64,000 nt of DNA from an uncultured Collinsella sp. (GTDB taxonomy: Bacteria; Actinomycetota; Coriobacteriia; Coriobacteriales; Coriobacteriaceae), in NCBI GenBank assembly GCA_958405565.1, contig CATYEN010000007.1, forward strand, positions 1-64,000. Reading direction: 5' to 3'. The notes under the pieces were generated by a model, which ran no database searches, had not been told where the DNA came from, and saw only the letters and a program-made list of their open reading frames with translations. The position numbers and the translations under genes were made by a program. Positions 19,383 to 29,356 of the stretch are shown in pieces. How positions within the stretch are numbered: the first letter of the stretch is position 1; every line of letters begins with the position of its first letter.

Positions 19383-20747
19383 ATGGCGATCACGCCCGCA
19401 GAAATCGCGGAAACCCGCGGCATGGTTGAGGAGCAGAACCTCGACATCAGGACCATCACCATGGGTGTTTCGCTCATGGGTTGCGGTGACGAGAACCTCG
19501 ACCGCATGTGCACGAAGATCTACGACCACGTGACGCACACGGCTGAGCATCTGGTCGAGACCGCCGAGAACCTCGAGCGCGAGTACGGTATCCCCATCGT
19601 CAACAAGCGCGTTTCCGTCACCCCGGTGGCGCAGATCGCCGCATGCTGCAAGGATGAGGACCTCACCCCTATCGCGCACGCCCTCGACCGCGCGGCCGAG
19701 ACGCTCGGCATCGATTACCTGGGCGGCTTCTCCGCACTCGTCCAGAAGGGCATCGGCGACGCCGACCGCCGCGTCATCCAGTCCATCCCCCAGGCACTCG
19801 CCACCACGAGCCGTGTCTGCTCCAGCGTCAATGTTGCTAGCCTGCGCGCTGGCATCAACATGGACGCCGTGCTTATGGCGGCTCAGACCATCATCGATGC
19901 CGCTAAACTCACGGCCGACCAGGATTCCGTCGGCGCTTCCAAGTTTGTCTGCTTTGCCAACATGGTCGAGGACTCCCCGTTTATGGCGGGCGCCGTCCAC
20001 GGCGGTGGCGAGGCCGACGCCGTCATCAACGTAGGCGTCTCGGGCCCCGGCGTTATGGCCGCAGCCCTGGAGACGCTGCCCGATTCCGCATCGATGATGG
20101 AAGTCGCCGAAAAGATTAAGCAGACCGCCTTTAAGATCACCCGCGCCGGCGAGCTCATGAGCCGCGAGGCCGCCCATCGTCTGGGTGTCGAGAAGGGCAT
20201 TGTCGACCTGTCGCTGGCTCCCACGCCCGCCATCGGCGACTCCGTCGCGCGCATCCTCGAGATCATCGGCGTGGGCACCTGCGGTGGCCCGGGCACGACC
20301 TGCGCGCTCGCCATGCTCAACGATGCCGTCAAGAAGGGCGGCGTCATGGCCAGCTCCAGCGTGGGTGGCCTCTCGGGCGCCTTTATCCCCGTGTCCGAGG
20401 ACGCCGGCATGATCGCCGCCGTCGAGGCTGGCGCGCTTTCGCTCGAGAAGCTCGAGGCCATGACCTGCGTGTGCTCCGTTGGCCTGGACATGATCGCCAT
20501 CCCCGGCGACACCCCGGTCGAGACCATCGCCGGCATCATCGCCGACGAGATGGCCATCGGCGTCATCAACAACAAGACCACGGCCGTCCGCGTGATTCCC
20601 GCCATCGGCAAGGGCGTGGGCGACTGCGTCGAGTACGGCGGCCTGTTCGGCCGTGCGCCCATCATGCCGGTGAACCCCAACGCCGGCACCGTGCTTGCCC
20701 ATCGCGGTGGACGCTTCCCGGCACCGCTGAACTCGCTCAAGAACTAG
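19383..20747 (+). CDS. UPF0210 (DUF711) family protein
   Basis: A 454-aa protein of the UPF0210 family, normal length. Seen: [22 protein letters not shown] at the N-terminus, [18 protein letters not shown], the Gly-rich [25 protein letters not shown], and [13 protein letters not shown]. The biochemical role is not established; relatives often sit next to an ACT-domain (UPF0237) gene, which is not present immediately upstream here. The ATG at 19383 follows AGGAG; longer frames run into the gap. Confidence 0.85.
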   Translation: MAITPAEIAETRGMVEEQNLDIRTITMGVSLMGCGDENLDRMCTKIYDHVTHTAEHLVETAENLEREYGIPIVNKRVSVTPVAQIAACCKDEDLTPIAHALDRAAETLGIDYLGGFSALVQKGIGDADRRVIQSIPQALATTSRVCSSVNVASLRAGINMDAVLMAAQTIIDAAKLTADQDSVGASKFVCFANMVEDSPFMAGAVHGGGEADAVINVGVSGPGVMAAALETLPDSASMMEVAEKIKQTAFKITRAGELMSREAAHRLGVEKGIVDLSLAPTPAIGDSVARILEIIGVGTCGGPGTTCALAMLNDAVKKGGVMASSSVGGLSGAFIPVSEDAGMIAAVEAGALSLEKLEAMTCVCSVGLDMIAIPGDTPVETIAGIIADEMAIGVINNKTTAVRVIPAIGKGVGDCVEYGGLFGRAPIMPVNPNAGTVLAHRGGRFPAPLNSLKN

Positions 20748-20764
20748 CTGAGGGGTGCTGGCGA

Positions 20765-20898
20765 GGAGCCCCGGGGAGGGCAAATATATAAGGTCGCCTG
20801 CTCGGACAGTCCTGACTCGCACGGAGAGCACATTAAGTGCTCTCCGGCTCGTGCGGAACTCGCGATCGACCTTATATATTTGCCCTCCCCGGGGCTCC
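20765..20898. repeat. 134-bp nested cruciform with perfect 32-bp arms
   Basis: Arms 20765-20796 and 20867-20898 are perfect inverted copies of 32 bp (GGAGCCCCGGGGAGGGCAAA… outward). Inside is a second hairpin with 10-bp arms, 20822-20831 and 20837-20846, and an additional CGCAC/GTGCG pair around it (20818-20822 and 20851-20855). Just downstream, 20901-20936 forms another hairpin (CACAACGGGAC/GTCCCGTGTG). No ORF with support lies in the 20748-21064 gap. Confidence 0.8.
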
Positions 20899-21064
20899 CG
20901 CACAACGGGACCTCGGTTGGGTTCTGTCCCGTGTGGCAGTCGCTTCGCTCCTGCCCTCCTTGGTTGTGAGGGCGGTTTGGCGTTGGAACGGTTCTTTCTG
21001 ATATATGCTGGTTGCGGCTCTTCTTTTGGGAGGAGTCGCTTTTTTGTTGCTAGGAGGTTGGCCC

Positions 21065-21952
21065 GTGGTTGATGGGGAGAATCGTTCTGAGCTGCTTTCT
21101 GTGGATTGGAATGAGGAGTGGATGCGTTTGCAGGCTGCTCGGCATCGGGCTGATGACTCTTTTGAGTGGGATAAGCGGGCTCGGCATTTTCGTCCGCTTG
21201 AGACTGCTCCGTATGCTCGGGATTTTATGGAGCTGCTGGCGTTAGAGTCTGGTGAATCCGTGCTTGATATGGGGTGTGGGGCTGGGTCGATTGCTATTCC
21301 GTTGGCGCAGGCTGGGCACTCCGTGATTGCGGCTGACTTCTCCCCTGCCATGCTCGGGACGCTTGACGCCGGCATTGCCTACTATGGGCTCGAAGATCGT
21401 ATTATGCCGCTTGAGCTTGCCTGGGATGATGATTGGGATCTGGTGGGGCCGGTTGCGAAAGCTGTGGATGTTGCCTTTGCCAGTCGTTCGGTTACCACCA
21501 CCAACCTAAAAGGGGCGCTTGCCAAGCTTGATCGAACGGCCCGCCGGCGTTGTGCTGTCACGATGGTCGCCAACTCCAGCCCACGCTATGACCTGCACCT
21601 GATGAACGCCATCGGTGCCTCGGTTACCTGCAGTAATGGCTTTGTGTACGCCTTCAACATCCTCATTCAGATGGGTGCGTTGCCGCAGGTTACATACTTT
21701 GAATCGCCTCGTCGCGATACCTTCAATAGCCTTGAGGCAGGTGTGGCGGATTTTTCCCGTATGCTCGAGCATGGCAACGAGGATAAGGTCGACCGTCTGC
21801 GCGACTACATCGCCCAACACATGATCGAGAACCCCCATGCCGGTGAGCCGGGATCCAAGGGCGTGCCGCAGGGGCGCTATATGCTCGATCATGTCCGCAA
21901 GGTTCGTTGGGCGTTTATTGCATGGGAACCGGTCTCTGAATCCCGCTCGTAG
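21065..21952 (+). CDS. Class I SAM-dependent methyltransferase, 295 aa
   Basis: A Rossmann-fold methyltransferase with motif I VLDMGCGAGSIAIPLAQAG, motif II VIAADFSPAML and a post-I acidic residue. The first 60 residues are charged and helical and the C-terminal 100 are specific to this protein. The substrate is unknown. The start is taken as GTG at 21065 because AGGAGG lies 7-12 nt upstream; a longer frame from 21005 would add a hydrophobic stretch unlikely in a cytoplasmic enzyme. Codon choice near the start is less GC-rich than in the neighbours. It sits immediately after the large cruciform. Confidence 0.75.
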   Translation: MVDGENRSELLSVDWNEEWMRLQAARHRADDSFEWDKRARHFRPLETAPYARDFMELLALESGESVLDMGCGAGSIAIPLAQAGHSVIAADFSPAMLGTLDAGIAYYGLEDRIMPLELAWDDDWDLVGPVAKAVDVAFASRSVTTTNLKGALAKLDRTARRRCAVTMVANSSPRYDLHLMNAIGASVTCSNGFVYAFNILIQMGALPQVTYFESPRRDTFNSLEAGVADFSRMLEHGNEDKVDRLRDYIAQHMIENPHAGEPGSKGVPQGRYMLDHVRKVRWAFIAWEPVSESRS

Positions 21953-22110
21953 CCCGTTCACAGCCCGCACTGTCCATCACCTCGGCATCCGCATTCTTTT
22001 TGAACTGGACAAACGCGCTCCACACCACGCCGTTCCTGCGCTATCGTGGGACAGCTCACGTAGATTAAGGCCCCGTCGTGGGGCGCCCCATACATAGAAA
22101 GCGAGAACCC

Positions 22111-22410
22111 ATGGCACTGACAGGAGCACAGGTCAAGCAGCTTCGCAGCATGGCCCATCACCTCAACCCCGCCATCATCATCGGCAAGTCCGACGTCAAT
22201 GAGGGCACCGTCGAGCAGACGGTCGCCTACTTGGAGAAGCACGAGCTCGTTAAGTGCTCCGTGCTCGATGGCTCCAGCCTTTCCGCCCGCGAGGCCGCCG
22301 AGGAGCTCGCCGAGCGCTCCCACGCCGAGGTCGTCCAGGTTATCGGCCGCAAGTTCTCGCTGTATCGCGAGTCTTCGCGCAAGGACATCGAGAAGATCAA
22401 GCTCGTCTAA
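22111..22410 (+). CDS. yhbY: YhbY-family CRM-domain RNA-binding protein
   Basis: A 99-aa protein that is a single CRM domain: LTGAQVKQLRSMAHHLNPAIIIGK (with the conserved GK loop), then LVKCSVLDGS and VVQVIGRKFSLYRES. YhbY-type proteins associate with pre-50S ribosomes. A terminator follows 40 nt downstream. Confidence 0.9.
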   Translation: MALTGAQVKQLRSMAHHLNPAIIIGKSDVNEGTVEQTVAYLEKHELVKCSVLDGSSLSAREAAEELAERSHAEVVQVIGRKFSLYRESSRKDIEKIKLV

Positions 22411-22448
22411 GAACCGGCGATTCGGCGAGCCAACACGTAGCAAGTCTG

Positions 22449-22481
22449 CGGGCGTCCGAGCAATTCGGACGCCCGTTTTTT
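22449..22481 (+). terminator. Terminator of yhbY, shared with the converging gene
   Basis: An 11-bp stem (22449-22459 and 22465-22475, CGGGCGTCCGA type) with a 5-nt loop and a GTTTTTT tail on the plus strand. The converging 22480-25479 gene ends right at its edge. Confidence 0.9.
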
Positions 22482-25479
22482 ATCGTTCGACCAGTACGCG
22501 GTTAAGCCTGCCCTCCACCAAGCGCTCGTACAGACGCCGCGTCTCGGGCTCGGGCACACCATTGACCTGTTCCCTTAGGTGGTGCATATGTCCACTGTAC
22601 AGCTCGACGATATCGCGCCGCCGCCCCGCCGCGCCGTAGACGCGCATAGCGCAACGCACCATGTCCTCGCGCGCCGTCTCTTGGCGCAGCCCCGACTCCA
22701 CCAGCCATACCGCCGACTGCAGGTCGTTTTCTTCTAGGGCGGCATTCGCTCCCCGAATCATGCAGTCGATATACTTCGATTCCATAATGCGCCGCATACG
22801 CAAAAAGTAGGTGGGATTGCAGCCATTGGGAACATACAACGGACCGGCATAGAGCTGCTCGATCTTAAGGCACAGCTCGACCAGATGGGGTCCGCGCGCA
22901 CCCGTGCGATTCCCCAACACCTCACGGCTAATCTGATCAAACAGCCGCACATCGGTCTTGACGTAATCGCCGTTAAGCCCAATGCACTCATTTTGGATGA
23001 GCACGCACGATTTGCCGTCCGGCGTCGGCCCCAAGGCCGAACGCAGGCGCGATATCGTCGAATACAGGTTGTTGCGGGCGCTATTGAACTCAGCATGGGG
23101 CCATAACTCCATGGCCAACGTCTCGCGATCGACCAGCGCATCCATGCCCAGCGCAAGCCGCTCGGCAAGTGTCGCCGCTTTCTTGCGGCGCCACATCTTG
23201 TCCGTGATGGGAAACCCGTCGCGCTCGGCGCGAAACGCCCCAAACATACGAATCTCGATATGGTCAATCGTATCGACGGCTTCGACCTCGCCAGCCTGAA
23301 ACAGGCGCTCACCCTCCCCTTCCAGATCGTCACGCAGCGAATACCGCGATAGTTCGCGCACGGGGAGTTTCTTACGAATTCTTGCCGCCGGCTCGCCCAG
23401 ACAATGCATGGCAAGGCGCGCAAAGAGCCGATACGATGGGTCCAAAATCCCTGCACGGTTCATGGACATCCAGGCCGCAAGATCGCTGTCTCGCCCCGCG
23501 CAGGCCAAGTGCAGCGCCACCATCCAGGCCTCCGCACCGCCAACCTGCGTCTGGCTTATATCGAGCAGCTCCGCCTCCTCGCGCACCGAAACCATCGAGG
23601 TATTGCGCAGATACGCCGCACGCTCCAGCAGCAACGCGTTGTCGCGCATGTACGCAATTGGCTCCTCAGCCAGTTTGAGTACCTGGACCGCGCGGAACTT
23701 CGCATTGACCGGCCGACCTTCTGCCAGCGATTGCCAGCCTTCTAGCAGCAGACCAAACAGCTGAATCTGGTTGTCGCGTATACGTACGGCAAAGCGATCG
23801 AGCTCGTTGAACGCCGCATCGTCGGTTACCGGCAAGCCGGAAAGGAGCCGGCGTGCCGCCAGCACCATGCGTATCCAGATAGCCGGCGCCTTAAGCCCAC
23901 GTACATCGAGCGCGTCCCGTACCAGCGCCATCTCGTCGTCGCGCTCGTCGATCCCCGCAAACGACCCATCGAAGAGCTCCACCAGCATGCTATCGGCCCG
24001 TATAAAAGTCCCCGCGATATCGAGCTCACAGTCATAGGCCTTGCGCGCTTTGAGCTGCTGCAGAGCGCCGCCGTCATCTCCCCGCTCAGCCAACCAGTGC
24101 TTGACCCCGATATGTGCAAAGAGCATGTCGAGCGCCGTGTGTTCCGTCTCGATTTCCGGCACAGCAAGGTTCATGGGAAGCCCAAGCCCGTTGTCCCCAT
24201 AGCAAACTGCCGTAAGGGCCTGGGCGACCTTCCACGAAACGGGATCTATTTCACAGGCCGCCTGATCGCCCGCATGCTCAATAAGCGATGCCATACAGCG
24301 GGCGAGCTTTGTGTTGGACACGCTGACCGCCGCCAAATAGACGCCGAGCGCCTCGGCAGGCGTTGGCTCTGGAGCCGGATTGTCGGCATCGATCGTGCCC
24401 AGCGCTGCTCGGCAGATATCGGCCCCGTGCCCCGCCAGAGCCAAATCGACCCCATACTGCCCAGCAAGTTCAAGGACCGCATCACGGTCCAAAAAGGCGT
24501 CCGCCAGGCCCATCGCCGCATCGCATCGGCCCGCCTTAAGCAAAATCCGGGCCGCCCTCGGAACAAGTTCGGGGCGAACCTCGGCCACCAACTTACGCAA
24601 ACGCAAGCGTCCGTTATCCTCCGTGCCCAGACACGTAAAACTCCGCTCGGCGGGGTCCAAGCCAAAGATCGGGTAGTCGCGTACAAAGTAGGACTGGTCG
24701 ACCATCGACAACCTCACCCCACAAGCCTCGAGTTCCGCGATATTGCCCTCGCCCATTAAAACCATGAGACATGCCACGCAAAACAGCGCATTATTGTCGA
24801 GCGAAGCCAGATCGACGAGTGCCGCGCCATATACGTTGACAATCTCGTTTTCGAGCAGACCGGCTACGTCGCCTTGTCCATACAGACCCGTCTGCAATGC
24901 CGAAACGAGCTCGGGCACGCCCTGCGTGAGCTGATAAAAGTCGAGCGATGTGCTGATCGAAAACGCCGATGCCCACGCCGAATACTCATAGGCATGCACC
25001 TTGAGCATCTGCGCATTGATCTTAACCGAATCGCCCAGCCCATGAATCAGCTGACGATTTGAAGGACGGCAGGAGATAAAGACCCCTACCCCCATGGCGC
25101 GCAGGCCGCGAATCCTGTCGATGAGGTCTTCGGTATCGTGCTGATCGAGGTTTGGCACATTATCAATCGCGATAAGGGAGTGCGGTTTGTCTTTGAGCTC
25201 TTCGGTAACCACCTCGAGCTGCATAAACAACTCGCGCCCAATGGCGCGATCGGCCTCGATAATCCGCACGGGGCCTCGCGTCGGGTCGCATTTAACCTCA
25301 TGGGTGTACTGCAGCAGCACCGAGGTCTTCCCAAACCCGTCGGGCGCATAAAGAACCACGATGCCGGCCTTTCGGCCCTTGGCGATAAGCTCATTCATCA
25401 AGCGTTCGCGTCGCACCATATAGCCTCCGCCCAGCGGCATCAGCTCGAGATCGTCTATACTGCCCAAATCGTTTACCAT
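22480..25479 (-). CDS. Large STAND-type regulator with C-terminal SARP-like DNA-binding domain, 999 aa
   Basis: The N-terminus has a P-loop (APDGFGKTSVLLQYTH, about 45-60) and a Walker-B-like LIAIDNVPNLDQ, typical of STAND/MalT-type ATPases. The middle (about 330-730) is helical and probably repeat-like. From about residue 740, IEIRMFGAFRAERDGFPI begins an OmpR/SARP-type winged helix ending in SARNNLYSTISRLRSALG, followed by a bacterial transcriptional activation-like helical domain to the end. This is a signal-gated transcription activator; the inducer and target are not visible. Starts at 25479 on the minus strand with nothing close upstream. Confidence 0.8.
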   Translation of the reverse strand: MVNDLGSIDDLELMPLGGGYMVRRERLMNELIAKGRKAGIVVLYAPDGFGKTSVLLQYTHEVKCDPTRGPVRIIEADRAIGRELFMQLEVVTEELKDKPHSLIAIDNVPNLDQHDTEDLIDRIRGLRAMGVGVFISCRPSNRQLIHGLGDSVKINAQMLKVHAYEYSAWASAFSISTSLDFYQLTQGVPELVSALQTGLYGQGDVAGLLENEIVNVYGAALVDLASLDNNALFCVACLMVLMGEGNIAELEACGVRLSMVDQSYFVRDYPIFGLDPAERSFTCLGTEDNGRLRLRKLVAEVRPELVPRAARILLKAGRCDAAMGLADAFLDRDAVLELAGQYGVDLALAGHGADICRAALGTIDADNPAPEPTPAEALGVYLAAVSVSNTKLARCMASLIEHAGDQAACEIDPVSWKVAQALTAVCYGDNGLGLPMNLAVPEIETEHTALDMLFAHIGVKHWLAERGDDGGALQQLKARKAYDCELDIAGTFIRADSMLVELFDGSFAGIDERDDEMALVRDALDVRGLKAPAIWIRMVLAARRLLSGLPVTDDAAFNELDRFAVRIRDNQIQLFGLLLEGWQSLAEGRPVNAKFRAVQVLKLAEEPIAYMRDNALLLERAAYLRNTSMVSVREEAELLDISQTQVGGAEAWMVALHLACAGRDSDLAAWMSMNRAGILDPSYRLFARLAMHCLGEPAARIRKKLPVRELSRYSLRDDLEGEGERLFQAGEVEAVDTIDHIEIRMFGAFRAERDGFPITDKMWRRKKAATLAERLALGMDALVDRETLAMELWPHAEFNSARNNLYSTISRLRSALGPTPDGKSCVLIQNECIGLNGDYVKTDVRLFDQISREVLGNRTGARGPHLVELCLKIEQLYAGPLYVPNGCNPTYFLRMRRIMESKYIDCMIRGANAALEENDLQSAVWLVESGLRQETAREDMVRCAMRVYGAAGRRRDIVELYSGHMHHLREQVNGVPEPETRRLYERLVEGRLNRVLVER

Positions 25480-25867
25480 GCCCGCTCCTCAACTCGACCG
25501 TATGGACACTGTAACCGCAAGACCATACAAGCCGCGCTATGAATAGAGCGACCTTGCGTTTGAGGTTGTCTTTTGGTACGCAAGCGGCAAGTTTTTGTAC
25601 AGCGAGGGCCGATTGTTATTAATCCCCCGACTAATCGGTCTTTAAGCAGGTAAATGAGCTTGTCAGCTTGTCCCATCTAAGCGGCAGTGTAACGTAAATG
25701 AACAAGGTTCAGCTATGTCATTCAACTCGCCTAGCACCCGCTACCGTCTACGACCTTTTAGTGGCATTTTTGCATAGAATCTGGTATGGAATGAATCAAG
25801 CTGTTGGGCATCCGACATTCGTCAGGCTTGCGGCAAGATTTTGGTCAAGCGGGCGGAAAGGGATAGC
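25480..25867. other. Intergenic region without a gene
   Basis: About 390 bp between the start of the STAND regulator and the nagB terminator. It is less GC-rich than its surroundings. No ORF with a ribosome site, RNA gene or large repeat was recognised; it presumably holds the regulator's leftward promoter. Confidence 0.4.
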
Positions 25868-25893
25868 AAAAAGGCCCCCGCAAAGCGGAGGCC
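25868..25893 (-). terminator. Terminator of nagB
   Basis: On the minus strand GGCCTCCGC and GCGGGGGCC pair around TTT, followed by TTTTTG. It lies 35 nt after the nagB stop. Confidence 0.85.
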
Positions 25894-25927
25894 TTCGGCA
25901 AAGCTATGTCGAGATGACGGGCTCGCG

Positions 25928-26656
25928 CTACTCGCAGAGCGAAAGGGCGGCCTCGTCGGCAACGACAACGCAGTTGGTGTGCAGCTGCAGGATCGAAGCC
26001 GGGCACGCGGGCGTAACCGGACCATAGCACATGTCATGCACGGCCTGAGCCTTGGCCTCGCCGTTGGCGACGACCAGGATCATGCGGGCATACATGATGG
26101 TCTGGGTACCCATGGTGTAGGCCTGACGGGGAACATCGTCGATGCTGTCGAACAGGCGGCTGTTGGCCTGAATGGTGCTCTCGGTGAGGTCGACGCAGTG
26201 CGTGCCCTTGGAGAAGTGGTCATCGGGCTCGTTGAAGCCGATGTGGCCGTTGTTGCCAATGCCGAGCAGCTGCAGATCCGGGTAACCGGCGGCGGCGACG
26301 ATCTTGTCGTACTCAGAGCAGGCAGCGGCGGCGTCGGGGTTGGAACCGTCGGGCACATGCGTGTTGTTCAGGTCGATGTTGATGTGATCGAAGAAGTTCT
26401 CACGCATGAAGTAGTGATAGCTCTGGGGATCGTCGTGCGAAAGACCGCGATACTCGTCCAGGTTGTAGGTGCTGACCTCGGCAAAGTCGACGTCGCCCTT
26501 CTCGTACCAAGCAGCGAGCTGCTTGTAGGCACCGATCGGGGTGGAGCCGGTGGCAAGACCCAGCACACAGTCGGGCTTGAGGATAACCTGCGCCGAGATG
26601 ATATTGGCGGCCTTGCGGCTCATATCCTCGTAGTCTTTAGCTTTAATGATCTTCAT
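25928..26656 (-). CDS. nagB: Glucosamine-6-phosphate deaminase
   Basis: A 242-aa NagB, converting GlcN6P to fructose-6-P and ammonia. Seen: LGLATGSTPIGAYKQL (phosphate loop), the active-site STYNLDEYRGLSHDDPQSY, GIGNNGHIGFNEPDD with the catalytic His, and a C-terminal QLHTNCVVVADEAA. The start at 26656 follows AAAGGACG; the longer frame to 26821 is not conserved. It sits upstream of glmM in position but on the same strand, so amino-sugar breakdown and synthesis genes lie close together. Confidence 0.95.
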   Translation of the reverse strand: MKIIKAKDYEDMSRKAANIISAQVILKPDCVLGLATGSTPIGAYKQLAAWYEKGDVDFAEVSTYNLDEYRGLSHDDPQSYHYFMRENFFDHINIDLNNTHVPDGSNPDAAAACSEYDKIVAAAGYPDLQLLGIGNNGHIGFNEPDDHFSKGTHCVDLTESTIQANSRLFDSIDDVPRQAYTMGTQTIMYARMILVVANGEAKAQAVHDMCYGPVTPACPASILQLHTNCVVVADEAALSLCE

Positions 26657-26854
26657 TACGCGTCCTTTCTCGTACAAGAGAGGCAAGGCTCCCCTTACAA
26701 GCACTTGCCCGCGGCCCGCGTCGGCCGCAACCAACGTGTGCGGCCACCAGGGCGAGGTCGCGTAATGTATGTGTCTCGTGTCTAGCCGCGTCGAGGCCCC
26801 TGCCCGTCCACGGTGACCCAAAGCTGTTTAGCCTCGGACGTTTCCCATCTTGCC

Positions 26855-26888
26855 ACGGAGGGCGCCCTCTTTCAAGGGCGCCCTCCGT
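26855..26888. repeat. Perfect 14-bp inverted repeat
   Basis: Arms 26855-26868 and 26875-26888 (ACGGAGGGCGCCCT type) with a 6-nt loop. It lies between the PTS IIA stop and the nagB start. No T-tract follows on either strand, so it is either a weak terminator or a structural leader element. Confidence 0.6.
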
Positions 26889-26928
26889 AAACGTGTTTGA
26901 ATTGTAGGCTAATGGCCACGTGCACTTG

Positions 26929-27426
26929 CTAGCGCTCGCGAGCAACGATGAGCTGGTCCATCTCTTCGACATGCACGCCAACGGAACCCTTGATGCTCGA
27001 GAACTCAACAGAGTTGCACACCAAGATGGGAACCGTCACATCGTAGCCCTCGGCAGCAATTGCCTCGCGATCGAACTCAATGAGCACATCGCCCTTATGG
27101 ACGATGTCACCCACTTGCGCATGTACGGTAAAGTGCTTGCCCTCAAGCTGAACAGTGTCCAAACCAACGTGGATGAGCACGTCCAAGCCATCGACCGTGT
27201 TAAGCGCAACAGCGTGTCCCGTGGGAAAAATGGCCTCGACCTTGGCATCAGCCGGTGCAATCACACGCGTGCCGGTAGGCTGAATCGCCACGCCCTGGCC
27301 CAAAAGGCCGGTGGCAAATGTCTGGTCGTTTACCTCGGACAACGGAATGACGTCGCCCGAGATGGGAGCATCCAGCGTAAGGACTCGACCACGCATACCA
27401 AAAGACCTTAGGACTTTAGTGAACAT
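26929..27426 (-). CDS. PTS glucose-type EIIA protein
   Basis: A 165-aa stand-alone EIIA-Glc domain. It has PISGDVIPLSEVND, VIAPADAKVEAIFPTGHA with the first active-site-pocket His, and GLDVLIHVGLDTV with the phosphorylated His. It accepts phosphate from HPr and passes it to a sugar permease. No EIIBC gene is adjacent, so it may serve several transporters, as Crr does. The start at 27426 follows GAGGGGG. Confidence 0.9.
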   Translation of the reverse strand: MFTKVLRSFGMRGRVLTLDAPISGDVIPLSEVNDQTFATGLLGQGVAIQPTGTRVIAPADAKVEAIFPTGHAVALNTVDGLDVLIHVGLDTVQLEGKHFTVHAQVGDIVHKGDVLIEFDREAIAAEGYDVTVPILVCNSVEFSSIKGSVGVHVEEMDQLIVARER

Positions 27427-27497
27427 GATCCCCCTCGGACATACCAATCAACCAAAATAGCTTTAACAGTTTACCACTTGGCACCCGTTTTTGACCA

Positions 27498-28835
27498 TTA
27501 GGGAAGTTCGCGCTTGACAACCTCGACGATGTCGTCGACAACACGCTGGGTCAGCTCGTGCGTCTCGGCCTCGGCCATCACACGGACCAGCGGCTCGGTA
27601 CCACTCGGGCGCACCAAGATGCGGCCGCGACCGTTGAGCTCCTTCTCGGCGGCAGCGACGGCATCCCAGATGGGCTGGCAATCGTCCAGACCAGCCTTGT
27701 TGTCGGAATGCACGTTGACGAGTACCTGCGGGTACTTCTTCATGATGCCGGCAAGATCGGTGAGGGTACGACCGGTGCGCTTGAGCACGGCCAGCAGTTG
27801 CAGAGCCGTCACCAGGCCGTCACCAGTGGTGTTGTGCTCCAGGAAGATGATGTGGCCGGACTGCTCGCCGCCGATGACGGCGCCATCCGCGAGCATGCGC
27901 TCCAAAACGTAGCGATCGCCCACGGCGGTCTGCACCATCTCAAAGCCCTGCTCCTTCATGGCGATGGAGAAGCCCAGGTTGCACATAACGGTCGAGACGA
28001 TCTCGGAGTTGGCGAGCTTGCCACGGGCGGCCAGGTCGGAGCCGCAGATGGCCAGGATGTAGTCGCCATCGATCTCGTTGCCCTCGCTGTCCACGAACAG
28101 CACGCGGTCGGCGTCGCCGTCGTGAGCCAGGCCGATGTCGGCATGTGTGCGCAGCACGAGCTCGCGCAGGGGCTCAAGGTGAGTGGAGCCGCACTCGACG
28201 TTAATGTCGGTGCCGCAGTAATCGGTGTTGATAGCGTGCACCGTGGTGCCCAGGCGCTGCAGCGCGGCAGGCGTGGTCTGGCAAGAAGCACCGTGGCCGC
28301 AGTCGACGGCAACGACTAGGCCGTCGAGCCTCATGCCATCAAGCGTATCGATGGCATGATCGACATATGCCTTGCGAGCGTCCTTCATCTTAATGATGTG
28401 GCCCACGCCGGCACCGGTCGGCAGCGTATCGGCAGCCATGGCTTCCTCGGACATGACCCAGGCGCTGATCTCTTCCTCGACCGCATCGGGAAGCTTCATG
28501 CCCTTGCGGCTAAAGAACTTGATGCCGTTGAACTCCGGCGGATTATGCGAAGCAGAGATGACGATGCCGCCGTCGAGCTCGTTTTGAACGGTGAGCAGCG
28601 CCACGGCAGGCGTGGGGATGACGCCGCAGCAGTGCGGACGGCCGCCCTCGGCCATGATGCCGGCGGTCAGAGCGCTCTCGAGCATGGTGCCCGAAAGACG
28701 CGTGTCGCGACCGACGCAGATATCCGGACCAAGGAACTTGGTCGCCGCGCGGCCCAGGCGAAACGCGAGGTCGCACGAGAGATCGGCATTGGCGACGCCA
28801 CGGACGCCGTCGGTACCGAAGATGTTCTGGGGCAT
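27498..28835 (-). CDS. glmM: Phosphoglucosamine mutase
   Basis: A 445-aa mutase, normal length, converting GlcN-6-P to GlcN-1-P for UDP-GlcNAc synthesis. Seen: FGTDGVRGVAN at the N-terminus, VGRDTRLSG, the phosphoserine loop VISASHNPPEFNGIKFF, the magnesium loop HDGDADRVLFVD, and the C-terminal sugar-phosphate site RPSGTEPLVRVMAE. Confidence 0.97.
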   Translation of the reverse strand: MPQNIFGTDGVRGVANADLSCDLAFRLGRAATKFLGPDICVGRDTRLSGTMLESALTAGIMAEGGRPHCCGVIPTPAVALLTVQNELDGGIVISASHNPPEFNGIKFFSRKGMKLPDAVEEEISAWVMSEEAMAADTLPTGAGVGHIIKMKDARKAYVDHAIDTLDGMRLDGLVVAVDCGHGASCQTTPAALQRLGTTVHAINTDYCGTDINVECGSTHLEPLRELVLRTHADIGLAHDGDADRVLFVDSEGNEIDGDYILAICGSDLAARGKLANSEIVSTVMCNLGFSIAMKEQGFEMVQTAVGDRYVLERMLADGAVIGGEQSGHIIFLEHNTTGDGLVTALQLLAVLKRTGRTLTDLAGIMKKYPQVLVNVHSDNKAGLDDCQPIWDAVAAAEKELNGRGRILVRPSGTEPLVRVMAEAETHELTQRVVDDIVEVVKRELP

Positions 28836-28884
28836 AGGATCGCTCCTTCCCTAGCAGGCGATATGCAACCGCCTACCCTAGTCG

Positions 28885-28926
28885 AAAAAGAAAAGCGGGA
28901 CCCGCCGAGGAATCGGCAGGCCCCGC
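28885..28926 (-). terminator. Terminator of rplM-rpsI
   Basis: Minus-strand imperfect long stem (GCGGG…CCCGC with inner CCGA/TCGG pairs) followed by TTTTCTTTTT. It lies just after the rpsI stop. Confidence 0.8.
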
Positions 28927-28958
28927 TTGTACATTGTATCTCGTAAGGAGATAAAACC

Positions 28959-29354
<396 letters not shown>

Positions 29355-29356
29355 CT

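Noticed and set aside
18309..20903. 864-codon minus-strand frame opposite metH and UPF0210
   Set aside because: Shadow of strongly coding plus-strand genes. It is rich in Asp/Gly/His and ends inside the cruciform, with no ribosome site.
26855..26888. Intrinsic terminator after the PTS IIA gene
   Set aside because: The stem is perfect but no T-tract follows on either strand, so it was listed only as an inverted repeat.
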